Part shown: one piece after another, positions 17,077-24,725 of the stretch | Position numbering within the stretch: the first letter of the stretch is position 1 | Layout of the letters: the number at the start of each line of letters is the position of its first letter | NCBI GenBank assembly: GCA_002841295.1 | Contig: PHEU01000025.1 | Location: 1-32,870, forward strand | Source: Actinobacteria bacterium HGW-Actinobacteria-6 | GTDB taxonomy: Bacteria; Actinomycetota; Coriobacteriia; Anaerosomatales; Anaerosomataceae | Direction: 5' to 3' | DNA length: 32,870 nt | Program-made: the position numbers and the translations under genes | The notes under the pieces: model-generated | Told to the model about the DNA's origin: nothing | The model's database searches: none | The model's input: only the letters and a program-made list of their open reading frames with translations

Positions 17077-17633
17077 AGCGACGGCGGAACGCTCGACAGG
17101 TCGAGCGCGAGTTCGACACCAGCGCGCTGAGTTCGCATCCCGAGTTCGTGGATGAAGCGGTCCTCCTCGGCAGGGCTGATGCCGTAAGGGGTGCCCTCGG
17201 TCGTTCGTAGAACCAACACACCACGGGATGAACGAGTCGAGCACATCCTGATGACGCCCTCGCGTGCGTAGCGGACCTTCCAGAGCGCGAGGCCGGGAAG
17301 CCGCATGCTGGACTGCGCGCCCCACGCCAGGTTCTTGCGCTCAACGCCCACGAGCGCCGAGTACGGGATGCGATAGCTCAGCAACGACCCGTAGCTGATG
17401 ACGAGTTCCGTCTCGGCAAGGTCATAGCGCATAAGCGGGAAATAGGCAGCAATCGCCAGGAACCAGAGGCCCAACCCGACGGTTCCCGCAAAGATGAGGT
17501 CGGCCCACACCGGGACCTCTTCCGATGCGGGCAGGAAGAGCACTGGCGCCGCGCTTGCGACCATGATCGCTGCGAGCGCTATCCACCACGCCCATCCGGC
17601 AGACGGCTTCGGCTTGAACGACTCGACCGGCAT
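17073..17633 (-). CDS. Membrane protein with bacterial PH-like domain
   Basis: 186 aa from the ATG at 17633, with GGGAGG 5 bases upstream; the longer frame (to 17678) lacks a site. Two transmembrane helices lie near the N-terminus: about 12-35 (WAWWIALAAIMVASAAPVLFL) and 43-66 (ADLIFAGTVGLGLWFLAIAAYF). They are followed by a cytosolic beta-rich domain: MRYDLAETELVISYGSLLSYRIPYSALVGVER, then LALWKVRYAREGVIRMCS and GVLVLRTTEGTPYGISPAEEDRFIHEL. This pattern (electron-light loop, IPY.. I..V., then ISP.d...F...L) is that of the bacterial PH-domain family common in Firmicutes and Actinobacteria. It is thought to sense or scaffold at the membrane; the role here is unknown. Confidence 0.8.
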   Translation of the reverse strand: MPVESFKPKPSAGWAWWIALAAIMVASAAPVLFLPASEEVPVWADLIFAGTVGLGLWFLAIAAYFPLMRYDLAETELVISYGSLLSYRIPYSALVGVERKNLAWGAQSSMRLPGLALWKVRYAREGVIRMCSTRSSRGVLVLRTTEGTPYGISPAEEDRFIHELGMRTQRAGVELALDLSSVPPSL

Positions 17634-17696
17634 GCAGACCTCCCGAGACCATGGATGACGCGCCGATTCGCGCGCCATCCATCAGTCTAGCGCACG

Positions 17697-18425
17697 CTAC
17701 GCCTGGGTGACCTGGCGAGCCTCGCCAACGCGGGCGTCGGCAGCACGATCTATCGTTCCGCCGTACTCCACGAGGCCGATCTCACAGCCGGTCCCGATGC
17801 GCACGTTGTTCCCGCGCACGATCTTGGCGGTCGTATTCTCAAGCGTGACCTCATCGGCCTCGATGACGTCGACCGTCAGGCGCTTCTCGGTAAACAGGCC
17901 GAGGAACGAGGCGCCTACAAACCCGCGACCGAGCGTTACGATCACCGTGTCGCCGCCGATCTCGCGCGCCGAGGACAGCCCGTGGAGCGCGAACTCAAGC
18001 GAGCCCACGTTCACCATGCCATCGACCTTGAACGTTCCTTCGCCCGTGAACGTCTCGGCATCCAGGTTCGCCCCCACACGGATCTCGCCGCGCACGTCTG
18101 CGGTATTCGCAGCGACGCCACCCGCAGAGAGGCGGCCCTTCACCTTGAGGTCTCCAACGCCGAGTCCCTGCTTCACGGACGCGTCGCCTTTGACCGCCAT
18201 CTGCTTGGTCTCGACCTTGCCGCTGAACGTGCCGCTGCCGTTGATGTCGATCAGCATCGCGGCGACGTTACCATCGGTCGATCCCGCGCCGTTGATTCTG
18301 AACTCATTGCACGTCACGTCGCCGGTGACCCGACCTGCGCCGTTAATGGTCACATCTCCATAGGTGCCGCCGCCAACACTACCTTCGCCGGCGATTTTCA
18401 AGTTATTGGTACTGTTTTCCGTCAT
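17697..18425 (-). CDS. Bactofilin-like polymer-forming protein (YhbE/YhbF type)
   Basis: 242 aa, ATG with GGAGGG 7 bases upstream. Throughout, the sequence is short beta-strand repeats of G-x-[VI]-x-G-x-[VI] type: SVGGGTYGDVTINGAGRVTGDVTCNEFRINGAGSTDG, TFSGKVETKQMAVKGDASV, LKVKGRLSAGG. These would wind into a right-handed beta-helix as in bactofilins. Two such blocks flank a hydrophobic strand region (DTVIVTLGRGFVGASFLGLF). Bacillus subtilis YhbE and YhbF, bactofilins involved in flagellar assembly and motility, are encoded next to YhbD, and this gene is likewise next to a YhbD homologue (19 bases). A cytosolic scaffold role is likely. Confidence 0.82.
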   Translation of the reverse strand: MTENSTNNLKIAGEGSVGGGTYGDVTINGAGRVTGDVTCNEFRINGAGSTDGNVAAMLIDINGSGTFSGKVETKQMAVKGDASVKQGLGVGDLKVKGRLSAGGVAANTADVRGEIRVGANLDAETFTGEGTFKVDGMVNVGSLEFALHGLSSAREIGGDTVIVTLGRGFVGASFLGLFTEKRLTVDVIEADEVTLENTTAKIVRGNNVRIGTGCEIGLVEYGGTIDRAADARVGEARQVTQA

Positions 18426-18443
18426 CTTCGTTCCCTCCGTCTT

Positions 18444-19067
18444 CTACAGCCGGGCGCCGAGCGCCTCGACCGATTCCTGCAAGTTCATGCGCGCTACAAG
18501 CCGGGCTGAGGACTCCAGCCGAATCTCGGCCGTACTGCTTACAAGCGCGCACACCGTGACGCCCATCTTCCGCACGCACAAGAGATCGGCATCGCTGCCC
18601 TCGAAGGCACCGAACTGCTCCTCAAGCGTGCCGAGCACCGAACGGGCTTCCTCAAGCGAGACATCGCCCGTGCCGAGCAGCCTGTCCACCACGTAGAGCG
18701 AGACGAGCTCGCCGAACACGAGCGTCGTCGCGTCGGGGTGTGCCGAGCGGAACACGCCCACCGCAGCCTCGGACGCGATACTCCGCTCCGCCACCTCCGC
18801 AAGCGTCAGGCTGATGCCGCCAAGGTCCGGCGAGACCGCCTCGGCGATATCGTCGAGCGACGCGTCGCCGTCCTTCATGGAGAGGATGCGCTCCACGCGA
18901 GCGAGCATCTTGTCGCGTGGGAAGAACGTCTCCTGACCCGTGAAGGTCGACTTGCGGACGAACCACTCCTCAGGAATCAGGTTCTTGCGCTTCCAGCGGT
19001 AGAGCTGGCCGTAACTGATGCCGGCTTGCTGAAGCAGGTCTTTCTTAGAGATCATTCCGGGTTCCAT
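18444..19067 (-). CDS. yhbD: YhbD-like DUF4004 protein with MerR-like HTH
   Basis: 207 aa, ATG at 19067, AGGAGG 7 bases upstream. The first 55 residues are strongly characteristic: MISKKDLLQQAGISYGQLYRWKRKNLIPEEWFVRKSTFTGQETFFP, then KMLARVERI. This is a MerR-like winged helix with the LYRWKRK recognition helix that matches YhbD of Bacillus. The C-terminal two thirds (about 80-207) is a less conserved domain without recognised motifs (LVFGELVSLYVVDRLLG). It is paired with a bactofilin gene 19 bases downstream. A palindrome between the -35 and -10 boxes of its own promoter suggests that it controls the pair, as MerR-type proteins do. The effector is unknown. Confidence 0.85.
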   Translation of the reverse strand: MEPGMISKKDLLQQAGISYGQLYRWKRKNLIPEEWFVRKSTFTGQETFFPRDKMLARVERILSMKDGDASLDDIAEAVSPDLGGISLTLAEVAERSIASEAAVGVFRSAHPDATTLVFGELVSLYVVDRLLGTGDVSLEEARSVLGTLEEQFGAFEGSDADLLCVRKMGVTVCALVSSTAEIRLESSARLVARMNLQESVEALGARL

Positions 19068-19095
19068 TGCCGTGCCTCCTTACTGTCACAAGGTA

Positions 19096-19124
19096 GCGTA
19101 ACAAAACACTGTTACGCGTGTCAA
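19096..19124 (-). promoter_or_regulatory. Promoter with palindromic operator upstream of yhbD-like gene
   Basis: On the minus strand a consensus TTGACA (19124-19119) is followed by a perfect inverted repeat with 8-bp arms, GCGTAACA and TGTTACGC, separated by 6 bases (19096-19117 on the plus strand). A weak -10 (TACGCT) sits at 18-base spacing over the far arm. An operator between -35 and -10 is the arrangement used by MerR-like regulators, and the gene it precedes encodes a MerR-like HTH protein. Confidence 0.6.
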
Positions 19125-19157
19125 GCGTAGATGAGAAGCCCTCCGTCGAGATAAGGG

Positions 19158-19769
19158 CTACTCGCCCGAGTCCCCCACCGCACGCGACTTCAGGTGCGGT
19201 CGAACGATCTCGCGCATCAGGCGAACGCCACGGCGAAACTCATGCTGGTCGTTGCCGGCGCCGGTGGCTTCAAGCCACCCCACCCAGCTCTCGCCAAGGA
19301 CATATGTCGCCGTAGCAAGGTCGTCGCGCTGGTTCTCGTCCATCGGAGCGAGCACACCGGCCGCGACCCAACCGTCAACGAGGGCGCGCAAGAGCGCAAG
19401 CCGCTGCCGCTGGACGGTGCGATACCGCTCGGCAAGTCTGGGGTCCGCCTGCACCAGCGCCGGCGCCTCTCGTTGAAAGAAACGATAGCGCCACTCGACT
19501 TCGAATGTGCCCTCCATGAGTCCGAACATCGCTTCCGGTGAGGGCGCAGCGAGCCTCGCATCCACCCAGATCGCGTCGAAATCAACAAGCGCCTTCTCGT
19601 ACCCGGCCAGAATGATTTCCTCCTTGTTCCGGAAGTGGTAGTAGAGGTTACCGGGGCTGATTCCGAGCGCCTCGGCTATATGGTTCGTACTGACCGCGTG
19701 CGTTCCCCGCTCGTTGAAGAGCGCTATGGCGGTCTCTACGATTCGCTCGCGTGTGTTGCCTGTAGCCAA
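19158..19769 (-). CDS. TetR/AcrR-family transcriptional regulator
   Basis: 203 aa if it starts at the TTG at 19769 (AAAGGGG 5 bases upstream); a GTG seven codons earlier has no site. The N-terminal HTH is canonical: RERIVETAIALFNERGTHAVSTNHIAEALGISPGNLYYHFRNKEEIILAGYE. The C-terminal ligand domain contains WRYRFFQREAPALVQADPRLAERYRTVQRQRLALLRALV, the pattern of TetR proteins with a TetR_C fused to YxFFREQ-type helices. It lies downstream of the Acg-type nitroreductase gene on the same strand, with its own operator in the 74-base gap. The same 16-bp motif appears twice in front of the nitroreductase, so this protein most likely represses both genes. Confidence 0.9.
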   Translation of the reverse strand: MATGNTRERIVETAIALFNERGTHAVSTNHIAEALGISPGNLYYHFRNKEEIILAGYEKALVDFDAIWVDARLAAPSPEAMFGLMEGTFEVEWRYRFFQREAPALVQADPRLAERYRTVQRQRLALLRALVDGWVAAGVLAPMDENQRDDLATATYVLGESWVGWLEATGAGNDQHEFRRGVRLMREIVRPHLKSRAVGDSGE

Positions 19770-19806
19770 CGTCGCCCCTTTCAAGACCACTTCACATGCA
19801 CACCAT

Positions 19807-19822
19807 TAGAGTGCTAGCTCTA
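19807..19822. promoter_or_regulatory. TetR operator copy 1 (TAGAG-N6-CTCTA)
   Basis: A perfect dyad TAGAG-N6-CTCTA lies 37 bases before the chosen TetR start, in the gap after the nitroreductase stop. The identical arms and spacer length occur twice at 21007-21047. This makes it the probable autoregulatory site of the TetR gene. Confidence 0.7.
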
Positions 19823-19843
19823 GCCGCAGTCGTCAAACGGAAA

Positions 19844-20980
19844 TCAGATGCTGCTGTCCGCAAGTGCTCGACGAGGGCTGCGGGGCACGTCGGCTTTCGG
19901 ATAGCCGAGGCGAAACGCGAGGACCACCTCGCCGCCCTCGGCATACGAATCCAGCGCTTCGGCGAACGTGTTGCGCTCGCCGCGTGCCAGGTCGCGGTCC
20001 CGAACCGCAAGCGACTGTGAGAGCGGATGCGTGGCAATACCAAGACGCGTCGCCTCGAGTTGGATTCGCTGATAGGCCCTGCCGGCCGCAATCCATGCGG
20101 CATGGTCGCCAGCGGTACTTGCAACGAGGAGCCCGAACATCGGAGCCGTGGCGCAGTGAGTCTCACCCGTCACCTTTGCCCACTGCTCATCGAACGCATC
20201 AGGTGTAGGCGGGAACATCTTCAGGAATGTCGTGCCCACGATTCCGGCGGCCGCTCCATCGATTGTGATGCCATCCTGATATCGCTCGACCTCGGCCTGA
20301 GTCATGCGATACCACGCATGACTGTCGCGCTGCATCTCCGCATCCGCAACATGCACTTCCGTAGCAGCCACGGTGAGTGCCGAAAACGCACTCCGTTCCT
20401 CGGCCGAGGACAACAGCTTCAGCGATACACCGGCGGCACACGCACTGAGGGCGCTGAGCTCACGTGAGCCAGGTGCGCGGTCTGCGTCGTACGCACCACG
20501 ATTGGTGCTCCTAAGCGGGATCTGCTCGGCGAGTGCCGCGTATTCCTTGTCGATAAGACCGGGCTTGAAGGTCAGCCGCGCGAAGTGCCCGCTGCCACCA
20601 CGGACGATCTCAACGTCAGTCGCGAGTCCCTGAGCGGCGGCGGCAACTGCCATGTTCTCGATCGCGCAACCGAGCGAGATATGTAGCTCGCGCAACCGCG
20701 GATCAGCGGCTCCCATCAGACGCTTGCGGTCACCGAGCACGTCGATACCGTCGTCACTCACCCGGAAGGACCACGGCTGCGTGTTGTGGGAACTTGCCGC
20801 CAAGACGCCCGCGGCCGCGATGCCGCTCATTCCCTCAAGCGACTCATCCCAGGCAGCGAACCCGTCGCCCTCTCCTGCCGAGAAGAGTCCGTTTTGCGTC
20901 GCTTTGCCGATACCTCCACCGACGATCACAGCACTGCCGACACCGATGCTCCCAAATATGAATCCCCTGCGTGAAACCAT
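19844..20980 (-). CDS. Acg-type FMN-binding nitroreductase-family protein with Tat signal
   Basis: 378 aa, ATG with AGGAGG about 6 bases upstream. A twin-arginine signal begins MVSRRGFIFGSIGVGSAVIVGGGIG. The mature protein shows the Acg/Rv2032-like signature: AGVLAASSHNTQPWSFRV (FMN-phosphate region) near 60, then RLMGAADPRLRELHISLGCAIENMAVAAAAQGL, IPLRSTNRGAYD near 155, a central GETHCATAPMFGLLVAS, and the end FRLGYPKADVPRSPRRAL. The Acg group consists of two fused nitroreductase half-domains; some members bind FMN in a closed pocket and act as sequestration proteins, not enzymes. A Tat signal implies export with the cofactor already bound. Two TetR operators lie in its promoter. Confidence 0.88.
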   Translation of the reverse strand: MVSRRGFIFGSIGVGSAVIVGGGIGKATQNGLFSAGEGDGFAAWDESLEGMSGIAAAGVLAASSHNTQPWSFRVSDDGIDVLGDRKRLMGAADPRLRELHISLGCAIENMAVAAAAQGLATDVEIVRGGSGHFARLTFKPGLIDKEYAALAEQIPLRSTNRGAYDADRAPGSRELSALSACAAGVSLKLLSSAEERSAFSALTVAATEVHVADAEMQRDSHAWYRMTQAEVERYQDGITIDGAAAGIVGTTFLKMFPPTPDAFDEQWAKVTGETHCATAPMFGLLVASTAGDHAAWIAAGRAYQRIQLEATRLGIATHPLSQSLAVRDRDLARGERNTFAEALDSYAEGGEVVLAFRLGYPKADVPRSPRRALADSSI

Positions 20981-21006
20981 GACGCGCCTCCTGGCAATCG
21001 TGAATG

Positions 21007-21061
21007 TAGAGCATTTACTCTAACTGCAGACTAGAGTAATAGCTCTATTTATTGCTGTCAA
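21007..21061 (-). promoter_or_regulatory. Nitroreductase promoter with two tandem TetR operators
   Basis: Two perfect dyads of the form TAGAG-N6-CTCTA lie at 21007-21022 and 21032-21047, with centres 25 bp apart. A consensus TTGACA -35 on the minus strand is at 21061-21056. The first operator downstream of it occupies the -35/-10 spacer and the second lies at or just after the start of transcription. A -10 candidate (TATTAC or TACTCT) overlaps the first site. Occupation by the adjacent TetR protein would block transcription. Confidence 0.7.
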
Positions 21062-21074
21062 GAGGACGTCGGAC

Positions 21075-21118
21075 AGAATCGCCCGGGTCTCGACCGCCCT
21101 GGGCGCCTCGCCGATTCT
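21075..21118 (-). terminator. Imperfect GC-rich hairpin after CPBP-like gene
   Basis: Outer arms AGAATCG (21075-21081) and CGATTCT (21112-21118) pair perfectly, and inner GCCC/GGGC segments extend the stem with bulges. It starts just 9 bases past the stop of the upstream minus-strand gene and separates it from the nitroreductase promoter. No U-tract follows. A terminator role is plausible but unproven. Confidence 0.4.
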
Positions 21119-21126
21119 CCGGCTGT

Positions 21127-21921
21127 CTAGCGCGCGGCGGCCAACGAGGCCAGAAGCACGAAGACGGGGAGCTGGAAGTCGAGGAAGTAGTGCGCAATTG
21201 CGAGATACCGAAGCGACGTCGGGCGCCGGTCGAGCACCCACGCAAGCCACAACGCGAACGGCAGGAACATGAGCAGCCGCCACAGGAAGAAGCGCCAGTC
21301 CGGCAGAAGCGGCAAGAAGACGTGCTGCGTCGAGAGAACGAACGCACACACGAGCGCCGGCCAGACTCGGCGCCCTGAGAACGCCTGTAGTCTCGGCATG
21401 ACGTAGCCGTAGTAGGTCGGCAGCTCGGTCAACGCGTGGATCACCGGGAACACGAGGACGATCGCCCACGCTCCCGCCACCGGCAGCGGCCGGAACATCA
21501 GATCGGCCCCAACCTGCGCACTCCCCCACAGCCCGTTGCCGAGCAAGAGATTCGGCAGGAAGCCGAGCGGTCCGCTCACCGCGAGCGCAAGCACCATCCA
21601 CAGCGCATCGCGCTTGCCCTCCCCTCTTCGCACGCCGAGAAGATCGCGATACCGCAGACCCTCACGCTTAGAGAGCCGAAGCAGCAGCCACATGTTGATG
21701 AACTCGCCGAGCGCGAAGCTGCCGAGCCACCAGTCCGCTGCCGAGCGCCACGGGTCACCGGCACCGAGCAGCACGTAGGCAAGCGCGAACAGACACTGGA
21801 ACCCGAGTGCCAGAGCAGGGCGCAGGAGCAGCATCCCCCACACAGCACGGGAGCTGATGGCGCCCGAAGAAACACGCTCTTCAATCGCCTCTCGGCTATT
21901 CAACAACTGAGCTGCCTCCAC
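21127..21921 (-). CDS. CPBP/CAAX-protease-like integral membrane protein
   Basis: 264 aa, GTG at 21921 with GGAGGG 4 bases upstream. About seven to eight hydrophobic helices follow a 25-residue cytosolic start. Three segments match, in degenerate form, the CPBP (type II CAAX prenyl endopeptidase-like) motifs: motif 1 HALTELPTYYGYVMPRL (one Glu where EExxxR is usual), motif 2 LSTQHVFLPLLPDWRFFLW (His as in FxxxH), and motif 3 LAIAHYFLDFQLP (His and Asp as in HxxxN/D). The double Glu is reduced to Thr-Glu and the following Arg is shifted, so proteolysis is uncertain. The gene appears monocistronic, with a hairpin after it. The family call is moderate and the substrate is unknown. Confidence 0.7.
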   Translation of the reverse strand: MEAAQLLNSREAIEERVSSGAISSRAVWGMLLLRPALALGFQCLFALAYVLLGAGDPWRSAADWWLGSFALGEFINMWLLLRLSKREGLRYRDLLGVRRGEGKRDALWMVLALAVSGPLGFLPNLLLGNGLWGSAQVGADLMFRPLPVAGAWAIVLVFPVIHALTELPTYYGYVMPRLQAFSGRRVWPALVCAFVLSTQHVFLPLLPDWRFFLWRLLMFLPFALWLAWVLDRRPTSLRYLAIAHYFLDFQLPVFVLLASLAAAR

Positions 21922-21958
21922 TAAACCCTCCAGAACCCGCCGACGTCTCCTGCGTTCA

Positions 21959-22864
21959 CTAGCTGTCGGTATCCTCAGTCACATCGGTCTCATCCATCTC
22001 GGCAAGCGTCGGAGGTAATCCGCTCTCAGCTTCACGATTCTGTCGCACGAACTTCCACGGCCGACCGGGCGCCATCGTGAGGTGCACAGGCATCGGAGCC
22101 TGCCACCCACGCTTGACGGCGATGAGCCTGATCGTGAGCGTGACGAGCACGCTTGCCACGAGTGCGAGCGGCTTGACGATGTTCGCCCACGTCACGAGAA
22201 ACACGTAGAGCGATGAGCCGAGGACAGCAGCCGACGCCGAGAGTGTCCCGGGGCGCATGATCTGCGGCGTCTCGCTGCAGAGCACGTCGCGGATCATCCC
22301 ACCGCCAACGCTTGTGACCACACCCAGCAGAACCGCCGGGATCACGTTGAGCCCCGCACTGAGGGCTTTGTCGGCGCCTACGACGGCAAACAGGCCGAGC
22401 GAGAGCGCGTCGAGATACAGGAACGGGCGCTTGAGCTTCCGGTAGTTCGACGAGAAGAAGAAGCCGAACAGCGCGGCGGCGAGCGCCACGGCCAGAAGGC
22501 GCCAGTTGAGGAACGCGGCAATACCATGATTCTGAAGCAGCACGTCACGCAAGATACCGCCGCCAAGAGCGTTCACGATCGCAAGCACAACGATGCCCGA
22601 GATATCCATCCGACGTTCGTCGGCGTGCGTGGCTCCAGACAGCCCGCCAAAGAACGCGGCCGTAAGCTCGTAGAGGAGCGGCACTTTCACGATCGTCTCG
22701 GCTACCGGCGCGGTCGTGGTGGCTATAGACGGCAGCGCGCTTGCGATGATGCTCGGCACCACCGTTGAGATGATGCTCGCAAGATCCGTCGCCCCGACCG
22801 ACGCGGTTGCGGATATGGCAGATGAGGCCGCTACGCTGGCTGTGGCGACGATTGACGCATCCAT
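21959..22864 (-). CDS. TRIC-type / UPF0126 cation channel family protein
   Basis: 301 aa. The ATG at 22864 directly follows the stop of the peptidase gene (TAG-ATG), with GGAG 9 bases upstream, so it is co-transcribed. Two copies of the glycine-rich UPF0126 repeat are visible: LSGATHADERRMDISGIVVLAIVNALGGGILRDVLL (about 76-111), and DALSLGLFAVVGADKALSAG followed by VLLGVVTSVGGGMIRDVLC (about 150-200). The GGG(I/M)RDVL motif in each is the hallmark of bacterial TRIC channels, homotrimeric K+-permeable channels with seven helices. Usual length is 200-220 aa; here there is an extra 60-residue Ala/Ser/Thr-rich hydrophobic N-terminus and an acidic 40-residue C-terminal tail. A later start is possible. 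Confidence 0.88.
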   Translation of the reverse strand: MDASIVATASVAASSAISATASVGATDLASIISTVVPSIIASALPSIATTTAPVAETIVKVPLLYELTAAFFGGLSGATHADERRMDISGIVVLAIVNALGGGILRDVLLQNHGIAAFLNWRLLAVALAAALFGFFFSSNYRKLKRPFLYLDALSLGLFAVVGADKALSAGLNVIPAVLLGVVTSVGGGMIRDVLCSETPQIMRPGTLSASAAVLGSSLYVFLVTWANIVKPLALVASVLVTLTIRLIAVKRGWQAPMPVHLTMAPGRPWKFVRQNREAESGLPPTLAEMDETDVTEDTDS

Positions 22865-24691
22865 CTACCGCAGCTCCTTCAGCCCGGCATCATCCATGCC
22901 GAGAACCCAGCCGCGCAGCAGGCGTCCCGTCGCTCGGACGCGCGAGGGCTGCACGTGCGATGCCGTGTCGCGCGTCGTGTGGTAGACCGGATCCTCGCGC
23001 CACTCGAGCCAGGCAGCAGGGATACCCACTCGCTCGAAACCCTCATGGTCGCTCCAGCCGTAGCGGCCGGGGTCTTTCAGATACGGCAGCGACTGGCCTA
23101 CGTACCACGCGCGCCGCTTGAGCGATGTGACTGCGGTCTGCGGCCCCGTTCCCAGGCTCCGCACGTTGAATGTCGAGCCGTAGCCGACCATATCCACCGA
23201 GACCATCCCGTGGATGCGCGCCCGCTCTGCCGAGGAGAGCGAGGCCACGTATTGCCGGGAGCCGAAATGGTGGTCGTCTGCCGTATCGCCTGAGATCTCC
23301 TCGGCGGCGAACGCCATGAAGCGGACGGTCGGCCTCGACGTCGTCTGTGCCAGGACGCGCGCCAGTTCAAGCACGGTCGCCACGCCGGACGCGTTGTCGT
23401 TGCCGCCGGGCGACGGATACTTCGTGTCGATATGTCCGCCGAGCAGCAGCACATCAGTGCTGGTGCCGACCCGCTCGGCGATGACGTTATGCGAGGTCTT
23501 GCCGTCGGGCAGCATCACCGTCTGGGTGCGCACCGTATACCCCCAGCCCTCAAGCTGCGCTGCAACGTACTCGAGCGCTTTGCGCTCCGCCGAGCCACCC
23601 GCCGTGCGCGGCCCGAATGCCGTGATCGCACGAACGTGCGACATGGCGCGGTTGATGTCGAAGTAGAGTGCGACGAGCGCGTGCTGCGCCTCCTGTCGAA
23701 CGTGCGCCGGCACGGCAGAGGTACCCCCGAACACCGTGAACGTCGTCACGGTCGCTCGGCGAGAGTAGAGCGCGCTCGCGATTCGGTCGGGCAACCCCGC
23801 GCGTGGCGTCGGAAGAAGCGGCGCCTTACGCTTGCCAAGCAGCACGCCACCGGTGAGGCCGTCGGCGAAGTCGTCGCTGGTCGCGATGCCCGGACGGGCC
23901 CAGGTGAAGCCGGCGTTCGCCTCGGCGTAGGCGGCGACGGCGAGCGCGGTCGCAAATCGGTCCGGACCCGCCAGGCGCTCGCTCGAGCCGACGGTAGCCT
24001 CCACGTTCGCTGCAAGTGCCGTCGGGATCGTGGGCTCTCCGCCGAGGATGATCGCGCGCTTCACTCCGGATGCGCTGATAGCCGAGAGCACACGACGAGC
24101 TGCGGGAATCTCGTCGATGAGGAAGATCGGCCGCCCAAGCGCGACGGCAACAGGACCGGCCGCTTCAGCATCAGCGAATCCCCGCCCCGTCGCGATGAAC
24201 GCAGCGCCATCCCAGCCTGGACGCGCCGCAATCGTCGCCGAGGCAACAAGCGCTGCAGTGTCGTAGCGGTTCTCGCCGCCGAGACGGGTGATCGTTGCGG
24301 TGTCTGGCAGGCCGGCCGCAAGCGCGACGATCACGCTATCGCTCACAGCCAAGGAGCTCCCAAGCACGTAGACATCGTGTGCACCCAGCCGCTCGATTTC
24401 GGCAAGGACGCCGGGGGTGAGTCGCCACGACTCGGTCAGCAACACAGGTCCGTCGACCGCACCGGCAAGACCGGTGCCCGCGAGCGCGTCCGGCCAGTTC
24501 CGGCCGGTGGCGATCACAACGGCATCTGCGCCAGAAGGGAACGATGCCGCAGAGACGGCGATTGCGGTGGTGTAGCGGGAGTCACCTGCGAAGCTCTCAA
24601 GTGCCACGGCGTGTGCGGCAACTGGCGCGCTGAGCGCGAATACGCACGCAAGCATGAGAGCCCACGCGGTTCGATGCGCGGTTCGGTTCAA
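22865..24691 (-). CDS. Secreted M28 aminopeptidase with three cell-wall-binding repeat 2 domains
   Basis: 608 aa. The TTG at 24691 is preferred because GGAGG lies 7 bases upstream; a TTG 8 codons earlier precedes that box. A Sec signal ends near residue 28 (ALSAPVAAHA). Three CWBR2 domains follow at about 33-125, 133-225 and 238-330, each with a GxxRYxTA start (DSRYTTA, ENRYDTA, PDRFATA), an (I/V)ATG or ATSDDFADGL segment, and LGG/FGG near the end. CWBR2 binds anionic wall polymers such as PSII or teichoic acid. The C-terminal catalytic domain is M28: GGHIDT (His420), GGNDNASG (Asp432, bridging), FAAEEISG (Glu464/465), SVDMVGYG (Asp500) and VYHTTRDT (His571). All five zinc ligands are present, so it should be an active wall-anchored aminopeptidase. 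Confidence 0.93.
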   Translation of the reverse strand: MNRTAHRTAWALMLACVFALSAPVAAHAVALESFAGDSRYTTAIAVSAASFPSGADAVVIATGRNWPDALAGTGLAGAVDGPVLLTESWRLTPGVLAEIERLGAHDVYVLGSSLAVSDSVIVALAAGLPDTATITRLGGENRYDTAALVASATIAARPGWDGAAFIATGRGFADAEAAGPVAVALGRPIFLIDEIPAARRVLSAISASGVKRAIILGGEPTIPTALAANVEATVGSSERLAGPDRFATALAVAAYAEANAGFTWARPGIATSDDFADGLTGGVLLGKRKAPLLPTPRAGLPDRIASALYSRRATVTTFTVFGGTSAVPAHVRQEAQHALVALYFDINRAMSHVRAITAFGPRTAGGSAERKALEYVAAQLEGWGYTVRTQTVMLPDGKTSHNVIAERVGTSTDVLLLGGHIDTKYPSPGGNDNASGVATVLELARVLAQTTSRPTVRFMAFAAEEISGDTADDHHFGSRQYVASLSSAERARIHGMVSVDMVGYGSTFNVRSLGTGPQTAVTSLKRRAWYVGQSLPYLKDPGRYGWSDHEGFERVGIPAAWLEWREDPVYHTTRDTASHVQPSRVRATGRLLRGWVLGMDDAGLKELR

Positions 24692-24725
24692 GACAAGACC
24701 TCCGCTTCTCGGCAACGGGTCTAGT

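Noticed and set aside
23432-24724. Long open frame (430 codons) on the plus strand opposite the M28 peptidase
   Set aside because: The composition is Arg/Gly/Asp-rich with no motif, while the opposite strand carries a signal peptide, three CWBR2 repeats and all five zinc ligands.
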